Assembly (NCBI GenBank): GCA_036898135.1
Contig: CM072511.1
Span: forward strand, 26,372,064 to 26,436,063
Length of the DNA stretch: 64,000 nt
Origin: Oncomelania hupensis
Taxonomy: Eukaryota; Mollusca; Gastropoda; Littorinimorpha; Pomatiopsidae
Direction: 5' to 3'
The notes under the pieces are model-generated. The model was given only the letters and a program-made list of their open reading frames with translations. It was not told the DNA's origin and did not search any database. The position numbers were made by a program, and so were the translations under genes. Positions 60,081 to 64,000 of this stretch are shown here, piece after piece (positions within the stretch are counted from its first letter, which is position 1; each line of letters starts with the position of its first letter).

Positions 60081-60235
60081 TCCCGAACGAGCTGTACTGT
60101 TGTTGGCTTCGGCAGTCCGGCGACCAGCGTCCGACGTCCGTCCGGAGGTAACATTTGCGCACTTTTCTTGGAAACGACTGGACGGATTTTTATTATTAAA
60201 AAACTGTGTGTGTACACGCACGCGCGCGAGCGTGA

Positions 60236-60237
<2 letters not shown>

Positions 60238-60272
<35 letters not shown>
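60238..60272. repeat. (GT)n microsatellite
   Basis: About 35 bp of GT dinucleotide, 160 bp after the GTA array. Confidence 0.9.
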
Positions 60273-60274
<2 letters not shown>

Positions 60275-60369
60275 CTGTTTTTGTATTTTATATTTTGATT
60301 TCGCTTTTTTTAAAATAATTAATTTATTTATTTATTTTTATATATTTATTTTTTCTATGAGATCTAGTG

Positions 60370-60631
<262 letters not shown>

Positions 60632-61560
60632 TTTGACACCGCCTCCAAAACCTGTGGAATGGAAATAAGTGCAGAGAAGACCAAATTGATGACCAACACC
60701 AATGGCACCAACATGGACATCAAAGTCCAATCCCTCAACACAATGCATAGCTGCAAATATTTAGGAGGCATTGTATCAGACAATGGATCCCGACAGGAAG
60801 TCCTCTCCAGGATCGCACAAACAACTGCGGCCCTGACAAGGTTGAAACCCATTTAAAAATACATGTCCATCAGTCTACATTCCAAGATAAGGCTGCTGCG
60901 CTCCATTGTCATCTCCATCTTTATATGGTCATAGCAGGTCTACAACGAAGAATAAAAGCATGGAGATGAGGTGCTGCAGAAGAAAAGAGGGGCCGGGTAG
61001 CTCAGTTGGTAAGAGCGTCTTGCTAGTAACCGAAAGGGCGCTGGTTCGAATCCCGGATTGGTCAACGTGTGATCATATTATTTTCCCCTTTACCAACAAC
61101 TGGCCCGCTGGTGTCAGTATAAATCGGTCCAGTAGTCACCTAAATGCGAAAGTGTCGTGTGACTATAATCTACAAACAACAACAACAACAAAGCTGCAGA
61201 AGACTTCTGGGCATTTCCTATACCCAGTACATCACTAACAACGAAGTCCGACAGACCATCACTCAAGCCTTTGGACAACACGATGACATGCTCACAGTGG
61301 TGAAGAAACTGAAACTCCGATGGTATGCCCACATCACTAGAGCATCAGGCCTTGAAAAGACCACCCTGCAACGCACGGTGCAAGGAGGCAGAAGAAGAGG
61401 GAGACAGAAAAAGAGGTGGGAGGACAACATTCGAGAATGGACTGGTTTGACACTGAGCGAAGACATGAGGGTTGCTGATGACAGAGAAAGATGGAGTACG
61501 CTGGTTAAACGATCATCTTTGGTGCCCCAACGATTTTAAGTTACGGGATAGGATAGGATT
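60632..61560 (+). mobile_element. RTE-like LINE copy 8, interrupted by a SINE
   Basis: It runs from the DTASKTCGMEISAEKTK region through ISLHSK and MEMRCCRR, is split by the SINE at 60,984-61,192, and resumes with RRLLGISYTQYIT, LRWYAHITRAS, GRRRGRQKKRWEDNIREW and the GGATAGG tail. It is 5'-truncated exactly at the GAA array. Confidence 0.9.
60984..61192 (+). mobile_element. tRNA-derived SINE, young copy B, nested in RTE copy 8
   Basis: The same element as 56,640-56,835, with a longer (CAA)n tail. GCTGCAGAAGA occurs just before (60,973-60,983) and just after (61,193-61,203): an 11-bp target duplication. The empty site is known from the other RTE copies, which read GCTACAGAAGACTTC there. Confidence 0.95.
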
Positions 61561-62984
61561 TATTTATTTATTTATTTACGTATTTATTTACATACTTATT
61601 CATTCGTTTCTTTTTTTTTCTTTCTTTTTTTCTTCATTTATTCAGTCATTAATTGATTCATGTATTTAATTAGTTAGTTAGTTTGTTAGTTAGTTAGTTA
61701 GATATATGTACTCATTTTCACAATTAATTAAAACAAGGGCCAGTGAATGTTCTTTTAAAGTTAGCGCTTCCACATTTACATTGGGATCGATTTCCATCAA
61801 CAAAGGCAGCCGGAAATCTTTTAGCAAGCAAATGCAGCTGCTGGTAGCCGATCATTCACGGGGGAAACCAGTGAATAAGATAAAATCTATTTGGGTGTAG
61901 CAAAGCTGAGCGCTGCTGGATCATTGGACTTAAGCAGGGACTAGCACGAGCATTATTACCACATAAATTCAACAACAAAAAAACAACAAAAAGACGTTAT
62001 TTCAATATGCCGCAAAATATTTAAAATATATAGTTTTTTCATGATTGGTTTATTCACATTGTATTCAGGCCAGAGGCCTCCATATTGCCACACTGGTGTG
62101 TGTGAGTTGGGGTGGGATGGGAAATAATGACATGAAGTATAAAACAAGTAGAAACATAAACCGCAAATAGCAACATAAAAACATACATGCGGCAGATATG
62201 AGTGAAACAAATGCCAGACCTATAAATTCTAGGGAATTTCACACAAAGCATGCAGCATGTATGGAGAAAAAGACTGATTATTTTACCGTGGTATTGATTT
62301 TTCCAGGTCTACATGACGCGAACGAAACTATATTCAAACTAAAAACAGTTTTCACGTGAAGCGAGACTGCAGAATAAATAGCCAGTGGCGCCTTCTTGTG
62401 AAATAAGGCTAGAATCTGCTTTTGCTGATTGGCTCCATAGAGAATCCATTATAGTGTCGTCGGCATCAATCAACATGCAAACTCGTAATTATTCCCTTGA
62501 ATGCAACACATTACTGTTAATTTTCACTACATGTACAACACTGTCCAAATTTACCGCCCTTTGTTACTGAAAATTATTTTAAAGTCACGCCGTTGACAAG
62601 CAGTGGTTCGGGGACACCACGATTCCCATAATCACGTTGCCTATAATCTGTTAATTAATTATTAAATTATTAATCATTAATAATTAAACCACTATATTTT
62701 ATTAAGCAATAGAATAGAACAACTTTTCTTCCCAGCGAACAATTATCTCCTCTAATTAGCTCGACATCCACCAAGAGCTTCTAGAAGCCCCTACCGTTTT
62801 GTGGCTATGCCAGTTAATGGATGGTAATTGCATACTTATCCCGTTCCAGATCCAGATCCAGAATATGTGTGTGCGTGCCGTGTGCGTGCGTGAGTGTGTG
62901 CGTGTGTGTACGTGTGTGTATGTATGTGTGTTTGTGTGTGTGGAACTTTGGAACTTTGTCCTTTTATTTCACATAACATGATTT
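61561..62984. other. No recognised gene
   Basis: It begins with (TTTA)n-like sequence after the RTE tail. The plus-strand frame at 61,706-61,900 has no known domain. GT-rich sequence lies at about 62,865-62,942. 62,040-62,260 may be another LINE 3' UTR, but the match is weak. Confidence 0.35.
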
Positions 62985-63660
62985 AAATATATACAAAAAT
63001 GACAAGAGGCTCATAGCCCTGGGGGCTGTATAGCCAAAAAGAAGGTTTGAGGTGGGATGGGATACACATAGCATTCGTACCATGAACGGCATTGTATAAC
63101 ACTATACTACAGCTACATTTACAATAATTATATTCAGCAACTGGACTGACAAACACTAAGGAATTTACAATCACAAAAATAAATGTCGCAAGAAAATAAA
63201 TACACAGGACGATACCACTTCAACATGATACCAGTGCAACACAATAAGACAAATAACATGTAAATCAGACAAAATGTAAAGTAAAGAGTCAGCATATTGC
63301 ACTTTTAAATTCAAAAAAATAACTCAGGTTATAACCAAGAAGAAATGGTAAATATCCAGGAAGAAAGCAATCTTGAGACGAATTCTATTTCAGTGTAATG
63401 ATCATGATGAAATGCTAGTTTTATTTAAACAGAGAAAAGATAATTCCAATAAGACGACTCAGTTTTAATAACCTAGTTTTAGATTTTGAATTCATCAGTT
63501 GTTGCATTTTATAGACATTTGGATAATTTCTATAATATTGAGGTATAAGAGAGGATCTGCTGTCAATAAGTAAACGATTAGTGCATACAAACATATAATG
63601 GAATTCATCACCTATTTCACCTAGATCACACAAAGTGCACAATCTCTCTTCTCTAGCAAT
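62985..63660 (-). mobile_element. LINE 3' end with zinc-knuckle-like C-terminus
   Basis: The minus-strand frame 63,642-63,421 reads MCTLCDLGEIGDEFHYMFVC, then SSLIPQYYRNYPNVYKMQQL. This Cys-rich GDEFH tail occurs at the end of some LINE polyproteins in aquatic invertebrates. The 3' UTR runs to about 62,985 (ACAAAAATGACAAGAGGC). Confidence 0.55.
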
Positions 63661-63746
63661 GTTCAGATATCTTTGAGACTGAATAGTGTGCGTGTGAGCT
63701 TGAAATAGGACTAATCAGTACGCTTAGTTAGTTGGTACCTATTCCC

Positions 63747-64000
63747 TATCCTATCCTATCCTATCCTATCCTGTCCCATAACCCGAAGATGATCGCTTAA
63801 CCAGCATACTCCATCTTTCTCTGTCCTCAGCAGCCCTCATGGCTTCGCTCAGTGTCAAACCAGTCCATTCTCGAATGTTGTCCTCCCACCTCTTTTTCGG
63901 TCTCCCCCTTCTTCTACCTCCTTGCACTGTGCCTTGCAGAATGGTCTTTGCAAGGCCTGATGATCTGGTGACGTGGCCATACCATCGGAGTTTCCGTTTC
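63747..64000 (-). mobile_element. RTE-like LINE copy 9, continuing past the window
   Basis: The left end is the inverted tail (CCTAT repeats). The minus strand then reads back through VKRSS-type codons, EWTGLTLSEAM, RRRGRPKKRWEDNIRE and LRWYGHVTR to the window edge. Confidence 0.9.

Overview
The window is eukaryotic and animal: split genes with GT-AG introns, low gene density, long microsatellites and many non-LTR retrotransposon fragments. The conserved genes are ordinary metazoan ones. The mix of RTE-like LINEs, tRNA-derived SINEs and long CT, GATA, ATG and GTA repeats suggests a lophotrochozoan, most likely a gastropod mollusc. That placement is inference from repeat style, not a marker-gene result.

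Layout. 1-1.8 kb: SINE and LINE fragments. 2.8-6.9 kb (+): a three-exon CKS gene (CDK regulatory subunit, 81 aa) behind a promoter with two CCAAT boxes 31 bp apart and a CHR-like site. 7.3-7.7 kb: a short TIR transposon. 11.6-18.3 kb (+): a seven-exon maspardin/SPG21 gene (297 aa). 20.8-23.3 kb: repeats. 23.6-30.7 kb (-): a six-exon ZCCHC9 gene with four CCHC zinc knuckles (242 aa), convergent with SPG21 and with introns full of mobile elements. 31-38.5 kb: microsatellites and LINE copies. 39.0-40.2 kb (+): an intronless, GC-rich, divergent seven-transmembrane receptor (399 aa). 40.9-46.6 kb: a head-to-head LINE and sequence without recognised genes. 46.8-51.9 kb (-), with a further 5' exon at 56.9 kb: a secreted, probably GPI-anchored 12-cysteine protein assembled here from five small exons whose phases all agree. 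53-64 kb: LINEs, SINEs, inverted repeats, a GATA array and a 1.86-kb uninterrupted GTA array.

The genes do not form a functional cluster: a cell-cycle adaptor, an alpha/beta-hydrolase-fold trafficking protein, an RNA-binding zinc-knuckle protein, an orphan receptor and a cell-surface cysteine-rich protein. The repeats are the dominant feature. One RTE-like family has nine copies, all ending in GGATA repeats. One unclassified ~0.55-kb repeat family has six copies. One tRNA-derived SINE has two near-identical copies, one of them inserted cleanly into an RTE copy.

The least expected items are the 12-cysteine gene, with one exon lying between complementary microsatellites, the receptor that lacks the standard class A motifs, and the GTA array. 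All coordinates and splice sites were read by eye; no alignment or search was run.
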